Below are positions 17,708-30,214 of a DNA stretch of 64,000 nucleotides, one piece after another. Location: assembly GCF_000231055.2 (NCBI RefSeq), contig NZ_CM001466.1:1480900-1544899 (forward strand). Reading direction: 5' to 3'. The DNA comes from Saccharomonospora azurea NA-128 (lineage in GTDB: Bacteria > Actinomycetota > Actinomycetes > Mycobacteriales > Pseudonocardiaceae). Each line of letters begins with the position of its first letter. Within the stretch, counting starts at the first letter, position 1. The notes under the pieces were generated by a model. The model saw only the letters and a program-made list of their open reading frames with translations. It had not been told where the DNA came from and did no database searches. The position numbers and the translations under genes were made by a program.

Positions 17708-18622
17708 TCATGCTCCGGTGACGGCGGCCTGTGTGCGCGGAGCCCGCAGTCCGAGCCGGTCCACCAGCTCCCGGGTCGCCTTCGAGCGGTTGAACGTGTA
17801 GAAGTGCAGCTCCGGTACACCCTCGGCGAGCAACTGCTCACACAGCTCCGTGATCACGTCGAGCCCCTCGGCCCGGAAGGCCTTCGGATCGTCGCTGAGC
17901 GGTTCGAGACGCTCGACCAACCATCGCGGGGGTGTCGCCCCCGACAACTCGATGGTCTTGCGCCAGGTCCGGGGCGTGGTGAGCGGCATGATGCCGGGCA
18001 GCATGAGCGCGTCGCTTCCCGCCGCGGCCACCCGATCACGCAGTCGCAGGAAGTCGTCGGCCTCGAAGAACAGCTGCGCGATGGCGAAGTCGGCACCCGC
18101 GTCGAGCTTGCGCACGAGGTAGTGGGTGTCGGTCTCCAGATCCGTCGAGCGCGGGTGGCCGTACGGGAACGCCGACACCCCCACGCAGAAGTCCCCCAGC
18201 TCGCGCACGAGCCGCACGAGCTCCTCGGCGTAGGTCAGGCCCCGCGGGTGGGCCACCCACTCCCCCATCGGATTGCCCGGAGGGTCCCCGCGCAGCGCGA
18301 GGATGTTGCGCACGCCCACCGCGGCGAAGTGGCCGATCACATGGCGCAGTTCCGCCACGGAGTGATCGACGGCCGTGAGGTGCGCCATCGGCACGAGCGT
18401 CGTGTCGGTGGCGACACGGGCGATGTTGCGGATGGTGCCCTCGCGACTGGTCCCGCCCGCGCCGTACGTGATCGACACGTACGCGGGGTCGAGCGGCTCC
18501 AACTCGCGGATCGACCGCCACAGGATCGCTTCGTCCGCCTCGTCGCGGGGTGGGAAGAACTCCACCGAGAACGTCGGACGCCGTCCGCTGGTCAGCCGGT
18601 CGACTACCGTCCGCACGATCAT
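17708..18622 (-). CDS. metF: 5,10-methylenetetrahydrofolate reductase
   Basis: A 304-residue protein of the MetF family, which reduces methylene-THF to methyl-THF, the methyl donor for methionine synthase. Family motifs: FSVEFFPPR near 20, VSITYGAGG near 50, ILALRGDPP near 108, AFPYGHPRS near 150, and the C-terminal VPELHFYTFNRS. Length is normal. It closes the operon metK-adoK-metH-ahcY-metF, 70 bp after ahcY, with a GC-rich hairpin in that gap that may lower read-through. Start ATG of MIVRTVVD lies behind GAAGGGAG. Confidence 0.95.
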   Translation of the reverse strand: MIVRTVVDRLTSGRRPTFSVEFFPPRDEADEAILWRSIRELEPLDPAYVSITYGAGGTSREGTIRNIARVATDTTLVPMAHLTAVDHSVAELRHVIGHFAAVGVRNILALRGDPPGNPMGEWVAHPRGLTYAEELVRLVRELGDFCVGVSAFPYGHPRSTDLETDTHYLVRKLDAGADFAIAQLFFEADDFLRLRDRVAAAGSDALMLPGIMPLTTPRTWRKTIELSGATPPRWLVERLEPLSDDPKAFRAEGLDVITELCEQLLAEGVPELHFYTFNRSKATRELVDRLGLRAPRTQAAVTGA

Positions 18623-18640
18623 CTCCCTTCGGGGGCGACG

Positions 18641-18675
18641 GGACCGCCGGCGGTCCGGTCGGAAAACGCCGGCGG
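18641..18675 (-). other. intercistronic hairpin between ahcY and metF
   Basis: CCGCCGGCG (18644-18652) pairs with CGCCGGCGG (18667-18675); the 5' arm also sits in a perfect 16-bp palindrome, GGACCGCCGGCGGTCC (18641-18656). It could be a partial terminator or RNA-stabilising stem. No SAM or SAH riboswitch core is recognisable here. Confidence 0.45.
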
Positions 18676-18692
18676 CCCCGAGGCGGGCACCG

Positions 18693-20150
18693 TCAGTAGC
18701 GATAGTGGTCGGGCTTGTACGGCCCTTCCACGTCGACGCCGATGTAGTCGGCCTGCTCCTTGGTGAGCTTGGTGAGCTTGACGCCGAGGGCGTCGAGGTG
18801 CAGGCGCGCGACCTTCTCGTCGAGCTTCTTGGGCAGGACGTAGACCTGCTTGTCGTACTCGCCGGGCTTCGTGAACAGTTCGATCTGGGCCATGACCTGG
18901 TTGGTGAAGCTGTTCGACATCACGAAGCTCGGATGTCCGGTCGCGTTGCCCAGGTTCAGCAGCCGGCCCTTGCTGAGCAGGATGATCGAGTGCCCGTCGG
19001 GGAAGGTGTACTCGTCGACCTGCGGCTTGATCTCGACGCTCTTGATGCCCGGGATCTTCTCCAGCCCCGCGACGTCGATCTCGTTGTCGAAGTGACCGAT
19101 GTTGCCGACGATCGCCTGGTGCTTCATCCGAGCCATGTGCTCGGCGGTGATGATGTTGAAGTTCCCGGTGGTGGTGACGAAGATGTCGGCGATCTCGACG
19201 ACGTCCTCAAGCAGCGCGACCTGGTAGCCGTCCATCGCCGCCTGCAGCGCGCAGATCGGGTCGATCTCCGTGACGATCACCCGGGCGCCCTGGCCGCGCA
19301 GCGACTCGGCGCTGCCCTTGCCCACGTCACCGTAGCCGCACACCACGGCCACCTTGCCGCCGATGAGCGTGTCGGTGGCCCGGTTGATGCCGTCGATGAG
19401 GGAGTGCCGACAGCCGTACTTGTTGTCGAACTTCGACTTGGTCACCGAGTCGTTGACGTTGATCGCGGGGAACAGCAGGTCGCCACCGCGAGCGAACTCG
19501 TACAGGCGGTGCACACCGGTGGTGGTCTCCTCGGTGACGCCCCGGATGTTCTTCGCGATGCGGCCGAACCGGCCGGAGTCCTCGGCGAGGCTGCGGCGCA
19601 GGGTCTCCAGGATGACCCGGTACTCCTCGCTGTCGTCCTCGGAAGCCTCGGGCACCGCACCGGCCGCCTCGAACTCGACGCCCTTGTGGACGAGCAGGGT
19701 GGCGTCACCGCCGTCGTCGAGGATCATGTTCGGGCCGTCCTCGCCGAAGCGGAACAGCTGGTCGGTGCACCACCAGTAGTCCTCGAGCGTCTCGCCCTTC
19801 CACGCGAACACGGGCACACCCTGCGGGTTGTCCGGCGTGCCGTTCTTGCCCACCACCACGGCGGCGGCGGCCTCGTCCTGGGTGGAGAAGATGTTGCAGG
19901 ACACCCAGCGCACCTCGGCGCCGAGCTCCACGAGCGTCTCGATCAGCACCGCGGTCTGCACGGTCATGTGCAGCGAACCGGCGATCTTCGCGCCCTTCAG
20001 CGGCTGCTCGGCCGCGTACTCCTTGCGAGTCGCCATCAGGCCGGGCATCTCGTGCTCCGCCAGCCGGATCTGGTGCCTGCCCGCCTCGGCCAACGACAGA
20101 TCGGCGACGGCGAACTCGAGGCCGTTCACCTTCTGCAACTTCGCGCTCAT
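18693..20150 (-). CDS. ahcY: S-adenosylhomocysteine hydrolase
   Basis: A 485-residue enzyme that splits SAH into adenosine and homocysteine with bound NAD. Start ATG of MSAKLQKVN follows AAAGGACACT. Motifs: [16 protein letters not shown] near 60, [12 protein letters not shown] near 240, Rossmann [13 protein letters not shown] near 275, and the C-terminal KPDHYRY with the conserved Lys-Tyr. It has the insert typical of the long actinobacterial/plant type. It lies 35 bp after metH. The downstream metF and upstream adoK complete the cycle. Confidence 0.97.
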
Positions 20151-20185
20151 AGTGTCCTTTCTTCGTGTGGGAGTGCGCCCACGTG

Positions 20186-23734
<3,549 letters not shown>

Positions 23735-23736
23735 GA

Positions 23737-24714
23737 TCACACCCGCAGCTTGGATTCGATCTCGGCCGCGGCGTCGTTGCCGTAGGTCGTCGCCACCCGC
23801 TTGGAGAAATCCGCCCGATCGAGGGTGTATTCCTGCGTACCGACCGACTCGAGGACGATGGCTGCAAGGGTACACCCGACCTGCGCGGATCGCTCCAGAC
23901 CGAGCTGTGCGTGCAGGCCCCAGAGGAACCCGGCGCGGAAGGCGTCACCGACTCCCGTCGGGTCGACCTCGTCGTCGACCTTGACCGCGGGCACCGCCAG
24001 GGGCTCGGTGTCCTTCGACTCCACCCGGACGCCGTCGGGGCCGAAGGTCTTCACCCAGTAGCCGACCCGGTCCAGCACCTCGGCCTCGGACCAGCCCGTC
24101 GCCTTGAGCAGCAGCGAGGTCTCGTACTCGTTCGTGAACAGGTAGGCGGCCCCCTCCACGAGGATGCGGACGTCCGGGCCCTCCATGCGCGCCAACTGCT
24201 GGGACGGGTCCGCGGCGAACGGGATGCCGCGGGCACGGCACTCCTCGGTGTGGCGCACCATCGCCACCGGGTCGTTCGGCGCGACGATCACCAGGTCGAG
24301 TGCGCCCACGCGGTCGGCGACGGCCTGGATCTCGATGTCGCGGGCCTCCTCCATCGCCCCGGCGTAGAAGGTCGCGATCTGCGCTTGCGCGCGGTCGGTG
24401 GTGCACAGGAAGCGCGAGGTGTGCTTGGTCTCCGAGACGTGCACCGACCGGGTGTCGACACCGTGTCTCTCCAACCACGAGCGGTAGTCGGCGAAGTCCT
24501 TGCCGACGGCTCCCACCAGCACGGGATTCATGCCGAGGCTGCCGAGCCCGAAGGAGATGTTGGCGGCCACCCCGCCCCGACGGATGTCGAGCTGGTCGAC
24601 CAGGAACGACAGCGACACCTTGTCGAGCTGGTCGGTCACGAACTGTTCGGAGAACGTACCGGGGAAAACCATGAGGTGGTCGGTGGCGATGGAACCGGTC
24701 ACCGCGATGCGCAT
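23737..24714 (-). CDS. adoK: adenosine kinase, PfkB family
   Basis: A 325-residue ribokinase-fold enzyme. The N-terminal MRIAVTGSIATDHL, the sugar-binding GGVAANIS and the C-terminal DPTGVGDAFRAGF (anion hole and catalytic Asp) are intact. It matches the actinobacterial adenosine kinase type (Mycobacterium AdoK). In this operon its job is clear: it removes the adenosine produced by AhcY, pulling SAH hydrolysis forward. Start ATG lies after TGGAG. The next gene, metH, begins at the stop codon. Confidence 0.9.
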   Translation of the reverse strand: MRIAVTGSIATDHLMVFPGTFSEQFVTDQLDKVSLSFLVDQLDIRRGGVAANISFGLGSLGMNPVLVGAVGKDFADYRSWLERHGVDTRSVHVSETKHTSRFLCTTDRAQAQIATFYAGAMEEARDIEIQAVADRVGALDLVIVAPNDPVAMVRHTEECRARGIPFAADPSQQLARMEGPDVRILVEGAAYLFTNEYETSLLLKATGWSEAEVLDRVGYWVKTFGPDGVRVESKDTEPLAVPAVKVDDEVDPTGVGDAFRAGFLWGLHAQLGLERSAQVGCTLAAIVLESVGTQEYTLDRADFSKRVATTYGNDAAAEIESKLRV

Positions 24715-24853
24715 GCGAGCACACTCCAGAATTTCTTGACTTTCGAGGGGCGAAAGATCGATCGGCGGACACGTCACCGGATGGCCGCGACTCTCGCGGT
24801 TCGGCCACCCGGCACGTGCCGTCGGTGAGGAGACGTGAGACGTCCTCGTGCGC

Positions 24854-26053
24854 TCACGCCTTCGCGGCGTCCTTCAGCGCGGGCGCGCGGTCGGTGCGTT
24901 CCCACGGCAGGTCGACGTCGGTCCGGCCGAAGTGACCGTAGGCGGCCGTCGGCGCGTAGATCGGACGCAACAGGTCCAGATCCCGGATGATGGCCGCCGG
25001 ACGCAGGTCGAACACTTCCGTGATCGCGGCCTGGATCTTGGCCGGATCCACCTTCTCGGTGCCGAACGTCTCGACGAACAACCCCACCGGCGCCGCCTTC
25101 CCGATCGCGTACGCCACCTGGATCTCGGCGCGGTCGGCCAACCCCGCGGCCACGATGTTCTTGGCGACCCAGCGCATCGCGTACGCCGCCGAGCGGTCCA
25201 CCTTCGACGGGTCCTTGCCCGAGAACGCACCACCACCGTGGCGCGCCATACCGCCGTAGGTGTCCACGATGATCTTGCGCCCGGTCAGGCCCGCGTCACC
25301 CATCGGACCACCCACCACGAACCGTCCCGTCGGGTTGATCAGGGTGCGCGGCTCGGAGGCGTCCAACCCCAGGGACGCGACCTCGGGCTCGATGACGTGC
25401 TGCACCAGGTCGCGGGCCAGCATGCCGTCGAGGTCGATGCCCTCGGCGTGCTGGCTGGAGATGACCACGGTGTCCAGCCGCACCGGGCGGTCGCCCTCGT
25501 ACTCGATGGTCACCTGCGTCTTGCCGTCGGGCCGCAGGTAGGGCACGGTGCCGTCCTTGCGCACCTCGGTGAGCCTGCGCGACAGGCGGTGGGCCAACGC
25601 GATGGGCAGCGGCATCAGCTCCGGGGTGTCCGAGCACGCGTAGCCGAACATCAGACCCTGGTCGCCCGCACCCTGGCGGTCGAGCTCGTCGAGGGCCTGG
25701 TCGAGGCGCGTCTCGTACGCCGTGTCCACACCCTGGGCGATGTCGGGCGACTGCGAACCGATGGCCACGTTGACCCCGCACGACGCACCGTCGAAGCCCT
25801 TGGCCGACGAGTCGTAGCCGATCTCCAGAATGCGGTCGCGCACGAGAGTCGGCACGTCCACGTACGCCTCGGTGGTCACCTCGCCGGCGACGTGCACCTG
25901 ACCGGTGGTGATGAGCGATTCCACCGCGACCCGGCTCCGGGGGTCCGCGGCAAGCAGGGCGTCCAGGATGGTGTCGCTGATCGCGTCACACATCTTGTCC
26001 GGGTGGCCCTCCGTGACGGACTCACTGGTGAACAGCCTTCGATTAGCGGTCAC
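24854..26053 (-). CDS. metK: S-adenosylmethionine synthetase
   Basis: A 399-residue enzyme making SAM from methionine and ATP. GTG start with GAGG in front. Motifs: [16 protein letters not shown] near 8, the signature [12 protein letters not shown] near 127, and the P-loop-like [19 protein letters not shown] near 270. Normal length. First gene of the methyl-cycle operon; the 140-bp gap to adoK shows no obvious terminator or riboswitch. Confidence 0.97.
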   Translation of the reverse strand: MTANRRLFTSESVTEGHPDKMCDAISDTILDALLAADPRSRVAVESLITTGQVHVAGEVTTEAYVDVPTLVRDRILEIGYDSSAKGFDGASCGVNVAIGSQSPDIAQGVDTAYETRLDQALDELDRQGAGDQGLMFGYACSDTPELMPLPIALAHRLSRRLTEVRKDGTVPYLRPDGKTQVTIEYEGDRPVRLDTVVISSQHAEGIDLDGMLARDLVQHVIEPEVASLGLDASEPRTLINPTGRFVVGGPMGDAGLTGRKIIVDTYGGMARHGGGAFSGKDPSKVDRSAAYAMRWVAKNIVAAGLADRAEIQVAYAIGKAAPVGLFVETFGTEKVDPAKIQAAITEVFDLRPAAIIRDLDLLRPIYAPTAAYGHFGRTDVDLPWERTDRAPALKDAAKA

Positions 26054-26200
26054 TATGCATCCTCGTCTTTCATCGCTGACATATCGCCGTTCGTCTCCGG
26101 AGTTCCACGTCGGGCCGCGCGTGGACGTCTGCCTCAGGCGAGGTTACCGGCCCGGGCACCCCCGACCCAGTGCGTGAGAACGATCTTCGAGCCGCGTGAG

Positions 26201-26545
26201 CTAAGTCTCGTTCACGTCGCCTCCACTCCTCGACCGATCCCACACGACCGCACACCTGCGGTGACGCACTCTGCACGATCCGTTCTGCCTCGCGACCCTC
26301 GGAGGGAAACCGAACACACGGAGTGTGCTCACTTCGCGGCGATGGAAACCCAGGTTCCTATGCTGTCGTGCGACCGGTCGAGCATCGGTCGGACCATGGT
26401 CGGCCCACGGAACGAACATGTGTTCGCAGCGGAAGTCGCGGCGGTGGCACTGCCCGGACAACGGCGCGGCACTTCTCGCCACCCAGCCGCGAAGACGCCG
26501 ATTCGGTGAACACCACACCGAAACGACACCTTCGCGAATCTTCAT
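26201..26545 (-). CDS. possible small basic protein, doubtful
   Basis: An ATG behind a clear SD (GGGGAG, 6-base spacing) opens a 114-residue reading, MKIREGVVSVW, that is very Arg-rich with scattered Cys/His. No domain is recognisable and the codon usage is unlike neighbouring genes. It may be a remnant, a short regulatory leader peptide whose first codons only are real, or chance. Confidence 0.2.
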   Translation of the reverse strand: MKIREGVVSVWCSPNRRLRGWVARSAAPLSGQCHRRDFRCEHMFVPWADHGPTDARPVARQHRNLGFHRREVSTLRVFGFPPRVARQNGSCRVRHRRCAVVWDRSRSGGDVNET

Positions 26546-27061
26546 GAATTTCTCCCCATAAGGCCGATTCCACACGCATTGCACCGACCGCCAATCCCAA
26601 CACAATCAGTTGATCTTCGCAATACCCCTCGGGGGTGCCGAAACCGGGACACCACAACCGAGAACGGGTTTCCCTACATGAAACGCGCGATCCTTCACGG
26701 CGCCTTCGAATCCGCTATGGTGGAGCACCATTCCGCCCCTCCGGCGAGAACACCGAATCCACTCCCTCGTTGCGCACACCGTTCGGAGCCGAGGCGCATT
26801 CCGAACCCGAGCGACGACCCTCCCCTCCAGGCAAACCCCCGTGCGCATGCCACCCCGACCTCACCCGGAACGCAATTCCGACCCGCGTGTGAACATTCCC
26901 GGAATAGGCCGAAGAAAGACGATCGACAATTCTGGCGATTGATTCTTCAGTACACGGCAACCGAGCAGGAGAACAACATCGAAGCGGTCGCCCGAACGCA
27001 CAGCAGCAGACCGACAATTCACCTGTCGAACGGCGTAGAAAGAGTGAGAGATCGGGGCTTA

Positions 27062-27098
27062 GTGTCCCGGTGCTGCTGGGGGTTCAGCACCGGGACAC
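27062..27098 (-). terminator. 14-bp perfect hairpin
   Basis: GTGTCCCGGTGCTG (27062-27075) pairs perfectly with 27085-27098, with a 9-base loop. It lies 140 bases beyond the stop of the leftward gene at 27238, so it is probably its terminator. There is no U tract. Confidence 0.6.
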
Positions 27099-27237
27099 CC
27101 TCGCCACCGATGCGCCCTGGGGAGGGATGCGGGCGCACGGTCGGTCGACCAATTGTGCTTGACAATCCGTCGACTTCGGGGTTGAGCATACGTGCGCCAC
27201 CAGTGTTTGCATAGTTTTTCACCGCTGCGCATTCCGT

Positions 27238-28296
27238 TCACCGGAACAGCGACCGAGCATCGTCGGCGAAGGTCTTCCACACCTGAACAGCCGCCCTCGC
27301 CAGCACATCCGCCACCGCGGAACTTTCCCCCACATCGGCTTCCGCTGCGTCGTAGTCGTCCCACAGCGCGGCGGCGGCCTCCGGCCGAAGCGTCGCCGCC
27401 GGATGCACCCGCCGCCCCGACCCGTCGACATAGCCGTCGTCAGGCTGAAGATCGAGCACGCGTGCGGCGGGCCGACCGGCGTCGTCGACGACCGAGGCGG
27501 CGAGTTCCCTCGCCCGGGCGGGCGCCTCCCCCGGGCCGGCGAGGCACAACACGCGGTGGTGCACCCGCCACAGCCCCAACCGCAGATCGCCGACGCCAGA
27601 CGACGAAGCACCGGCGAGCAGCGGCTCGCCCGTGCGGTCGCACAGCGAACCGCGGATGCGGGCACGCGCCGACGCGAGCGCCCGGACGTAGGCGGCGACG
27701 TGGACGCGCTCGAGTTCCCCGAATGGCGCCCGATCGTGATGACACACCAGCGCAGCGAGCGGATACGCGGCCCGATGCCCCTCGGGTCGAGTCGGATCGG
27801 GCTCGGGCACGCCGGTGCGCCGCAACACCGGAACATCCCCGATGCGGTGCACGGGCCTGCGCACGTACCGCGTCAGCCGGAACTCGGCCTCGATCCGGTT
27901 CCGAGCAGCGGCGCCGACTTCGAGGCGCACCACCCACAGCCGCACGTGACGGCCATGGCGTCGGCGCTCCCAGTGCTCCACGTCGGAGGCCTCCCGGCTC
28001 GCCCGCACAGCCGCCACCCCGGACTCGCCGTCCGCGCCGGCCATCCGGGCGCGCGCGTCGAGGACGGCGAGACTCAACGGCGTGTGGTCGCCGATGCTCC
28101 GGTGACCGACCGTGGTGGCCGGACAGGACTCGTCGTCGTCGGCGACGTCCGCCGAGCCACCCTCCACACCGCCGTCGCACACGTGCGCCTCCCCCGCTGC
28201 GTCCTCGTGCTTTTCGATGCGCAGAACCGGCGACGCGACCAGGTGGGGGTTCGCCCACGGCCGACGCCGCCGGGGGCTAACGTGACAAGCGTCCAA
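27238..28296 (-). CDS. protein of unknown function
   Basis: A reading of up to 352 residues from a TTG with no SD; the true start may be further in, for example just before TPLSLAVLDAR near residue 72, as the first 70 residues look disordered. The rest is soluble, Arg/Ala/Val-rich, with no signal peptide, membrane segment or recognised motif. Codon third positions are GC-rich throughout, supporting a real gene. It is divergent from the DUF5753 HTH gene, with the tandem operators (28317-28354) directly in front of both, so it is a likely target of that regulator. Confidence 0.6.
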   Translation of the reverse strand: MDACHVSPRRRRPWANPHLVASPVLRIEKHEDAAGEAHVCDGGVEGGSADVADDDESCPATTVGHRSIGDHTPLSLAVLDARARMAGADGESGVAAVRASREASDVEHWERRRHGRHVRLWVVRLEVGAAARNRIEAEFRLTRYVRRPVHRIGDVPVLRRTGVPEPDPTRPEGHRAAYPLAALVCHHDRAPFGELERVHVAAYVRALASARARIRGSLCDRTGEPLLAGASSSGVGDLRLGLWRVHHRVLCLAGPGEAPARARELAASVVDDAGRPAARVLDLQPDDGYVDGSGRRVHPAATLRPEAAAALWDDYDAAEADVGESSAVADVLARAAVQVWKTFADDARSLFR

Positions 28297-28316
28297 CTGT
28301 CCGTAGCCATGTCGAA

Positions 28317-28354
28317 TGTAGCGCGATACACACCTAGCGCGCTACACCGCGGCG
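28317..28354. promoter_or_regulatory. tandem palindromic operator, copy 1
   Basis: Two 12-bp palindromes, GTAGCGCGATAC (28318-28329) and CTAGCGCGCTAC (28334-28345), repeat with 16-bp spacing, followed by ACCGCGGCG. A near copy is at 29633-29670 (30 of 38 bases identical, same spacing). It sits between two divergent genes, as expected for an autoregulated HTH protein's binding site. Confidence 0.65.
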
Positions 28355-28363
28355 TGGCCCGTA

Positions 28364-28389
28364 CGGGTGAAGTGTGCCCGCTTCACCCG
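28364..28389 (+). other. leader hairpin before HTH gene
   Basis: CGGGTGAAG (28364-28372) pairs with CTTCACCCG (28381-28389) around an 8-base loop. It ends just before the SD GAAAGGTGAGG of the HTH gene, so it could affect translation. Confidence 0.45.
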
Positions 28390-28408
28390 CAGCCGAAAGG
28401 TGAGGCCC

Positions 28409-29296
28409 TTGGTCGAAGTGAGCCACGTCGTCGCGGAGTGGGCGTTCACCCAAGGTCTGAAGAAGCTGCGCGAAGCCAGCGAGAACTCCAACCAGAGCGA
28501 GATCGCTCGCCGAATCGGCAAGAGCCGCGCGACCATCGGCCACTACGAGATGGGCCGCTACCTGCCGAGCCACGACAGCCTCGAGATCATGCTCGACGCC
28601 TACGGCCACGGTGACCGCGCCACCTATTACCGGGAGCTGCGCGACCGGGTCGAGATGCACTCGCCCGACTGGTGGGAGGACGAGTTCCCCGAACACTTCC
28701 CGCCTCAGTCCATGGCGCTGCTCGCGGGGTTCGAGTACTCGGCGACAGACCTGCGGACCTTCGAACCGCAGCACGTACCGGAGCTGCTGCAGACCCCCGC
28801 CTATGCCGAAGCCCTGCTGCGCGCCGAACTCGCCGACCACCGTGCCGATCAGCTGACGCTGCACCTGCGCATGCTGCGAGGCCGGCAGGCGATCCTCAAC
28901 CGCGCCGACCCGCCCCGCATCGCGTGCGTTCTGGGCGAGGCGGCGTTGCGCAGCCCGGTCGGAGGCCCGCTGGTTCACGGCGAACAGATCGCGGCACTCG
29001 TGTCGTTCGCGAATCGGGAGAACGTCGACATCCGCGTGCTGCCGGACAGCAGCGGCAGGCCCGCCGGCGGGGCGAGCGGGTTCACGGAACTCCTGCTGCC
29101 GCCCGACATCATCCAGGACTTCTCCGACGTGGTGTACGTCGCCACACCGGTCGACCGCATTCACTACGAGAGCCCTGACGCTCTCGCCGTCTTCCGGGAA
29201 CTGTGGGATCGGGTTTGGGCGGCCGCACTCCCCGCGGAAGACTCGGTCGAGCTGATGGCGGACCTCGCCCGCCGGCTCACCAAGGACGCCTCCTGA
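28409..29296 (+). CDS. XRE-family HTH regulator with DUF5753
   Basis: About 295 residues from TTG (VEVSHVVAEW), chosen for the SD GAAAGGTGAGG; an upstream GTG at 28367 lacks one. An N-terminal Cro/CI-type HTH (SEIARRIGKSRATIGHYEMG, about residues 28-47) is followed by a DUF5753 domain (FEPQHVPELLQTPAYAEALL; SGFTELLLPP; VVYVATPVDRIHYE). This architecture is the WhiJ-like class of actinomycete developmental regulators, often paired with small DUF397 proteins; none is found next to this gene. Palindromic tandem sites lie in front of it and again 340 bp behind it. Confidence 0.88.
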   Translation: MVEVSHVVAEWAFTQGLKKLREASENSNQSEIARRIGKSRATIGHYEMGRYLPSHDSLEIMLDAYGHGDRATYYRELRDRVEMHSPDWWEDEFPEHFPPQSMALLAGFEYSATDLRTFEPQHVPELLQTPAYAEALLRAELADHRADQLTLHLRMLRGRQAILNRADPPRIACVLGEAALRSPVGGPLVHGEQIAALVSFANRENVDIRVLPDSSGRPAGGASGFTELLLPPDIIQDFSDVVYVATPVDRIHYESPDALAVFRELWDRVWAAALPAEDSVELMADLARRLTKDAS

Positions 29297-29632
29297 CGCC
29301 ACTCCGGAAGCCGGGCGCCGGACATCGGCCGCCGCGCGCCGGACACCAGCCCCACGGGGCATGACAGCGCAGCCCCTCGGCCGGGCGCCGGCCGCGCTCG
29401 CCACCACACGGCCGCAGGTCGCGCCGTCTCCGGCCGTCCGGCACACCCGGGTGCTCGTCTCGCATGCCTTCCCCCTGCGGCGGTGACGTCGCACGGCGCG
29501 GAACGGCGCGGACGTCCTGGTGCGGTGCAGTGATGGTGTGGTGGTGCGACCGAGCCGGAAGGGGCAGTCCCGGCCGCACCACACGGCTGCCTTCGCACGA
29601 TTGAACGGTCCCGCGTCGGCAACCGGCGTCAC

Positions 29633-29670
29633 TGTAGCACGCTACGTCAGTAGTGCGCTACACCGCGGCG
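29633..29670. promoter_or_regulatory. tandem palindromic operator, copy 2
   Basis: GTAGCACGCTAC (29634-29645) and GTAGTGCGCTAC (29650-29661), 16 bp apart, followed by the same ACCGCGGCG as copy 1; the last 13 bases of both copies are identical. No gene starts clearly beside it, which makes its target an open question. Confidence 0.6.
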
Positions 29671-29762
29671 CTCCGCAACGGTGTCCATGCCGATGACCTA
29701 CCGGCGACCTGCCGTAACAGGACAGCGAAGAGGGAAGCCAGCCCAACCGCGAGCACGTCGAC

Positions 29763-29799
29763 ACCCGGGGCCGGCGACGCAACGTCGCCGACCCCGGGT
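29763..29799. terminator. 17-bp stem hairpin
   Basis: ACCCGGGG-C-CGGCGACG (29763-29779) pairs with CGTCGCCG-A-CCCCGGGT (29783-29799), one mismatch, loop CAA. It lies 31 bases after the stop of the leftward HTH gene at 29831, and would also stop rightward transcription from the second operator. Confidence 0.7.
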
Positions 29800-29830
29800 T
29801 CGACACGAGCTCACTCGGACAGCGGGCGAC

Positions 29831-30214
29831 TCACCCCGCCGCCCGCCTCAGCCGGCCGCATCGGACCGCCTCGAGCAATTGCTCCGACGGCACGTCGAGC
29901 GCGACACTGAGCCACTGCCGCCAGTAGGGACCGGGGACTCGCTTGCCCCGCTCCCAGCGAGCGACCTCGTCGCGGCTCACGCTGGAGTTGTTCGACAGTT
30001 CGGCCAGCCGATCGGCGAGTTGATACTGCGTCAACCCCCGTAGCTTGCGGACCCGCCGCATCAGATCCCAGATCGGTTCACCGGCTCCCTCCGGAACTGG
30101 TTGGGACAACGCATCGGAACTCGACACGCTCGCGACGTCAACGGCGACGGAGCGTGCGTCCGAGGCCGTGGGCACACCAGCCCACGGCGTAGTCTCATGA
30201 ATTGGCATCAGCAT
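29831..30214 (-). CDS. XRE-family HTH protein
   Basis: About 127 residues. The N-terminal 45 residues look disordered; the C-terminal half is a Cro/CI-type HTH (LRGLTQYQLADRLAELSNNSSVSRDEVARWERGKR is the helix region) followed by GPYWRQWLSVALDVPSEQLLEAV. The start is unsure: ATG 30214 or ATG 30208 (MPIHETTPW); neither has a strong SD. A hairpin follows its stop. The end of the domain resembles those of DUF5753-less regulators in streptomycetes. Target unknown. Confidence 0.78.
   Translation of the reverse strand: MLMPIHETTPWAGVPTASDARSVAVDVASVSSSDALSQPVPEGAGEPIWDLMRRVRKLRGLTQYQLADRLAELSNNSSVSRDEVARWERGKRVPGPYWRQWLSVALDVPSEQLLEAVRCGRLRRAAG

Larger units (their letters stand above)
26054..27237. 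other. long low-coding stretch upstream of metK
   Basis: Nearly 1.2 kb without a convincing gene, and visibly less GC-rich than its surroundings. The first 150 bases are the metK leader: a stem with arms TTCCACG and CGTGGA (around 26100-26125) is present, but no SAM-I, SAM-II or SAM-IV core. Hairpins: TTCGGTG/CACCGAA (26502-26508, 26516-26522) and the long terminator at 27062-27098. Readings on either strand have unlike-protein composition; only one minus-strand reading has a good SD (listed at low confidence). It may be decayed accessory DNA or hold a non-coding RNA. Confidence 0.5.
29297..29830. other. intergenic stretch with second operator
   Basis: About 530 bases. The first 330 are very GC-rich with no convincing gene (a weak stem GTGTGGTG/CACCACAC at 29536-29543 and 29577-29584). 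Then comes the second tandem operator (29633-29670) and, 93 bases later, a strong hairpin (29763-29799). A GTG reading from 29653 gives an unlikely Thr/Arg/Pro-rich peptide. The segment between operator and hairpin could be a small transcript of about 100-130 bases. Confidence 0.5.

Noticed and set aside
24715-24853. SAH riboswitch between metK and adoK
   Set aside because: No match to the SAH core could be recognised.
26054-26250. SAM riboswitch before metK
   Set aside because: A CCGGTAACC stretch recalls SAM-I, but the remaining core and pairing do not fit on reading by eye.
26579-27214. 211-codon plus-strand reading
   Set aside because: No SD, Pro/Arg/Ser-rich without structure, runs through the 27062-27098 hairpin.
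29653-30043. Small plus-strand peptides after the second operator
   Set aside because: Composition is unlike proteins and they run over the terminator and the opposite HTH gene.
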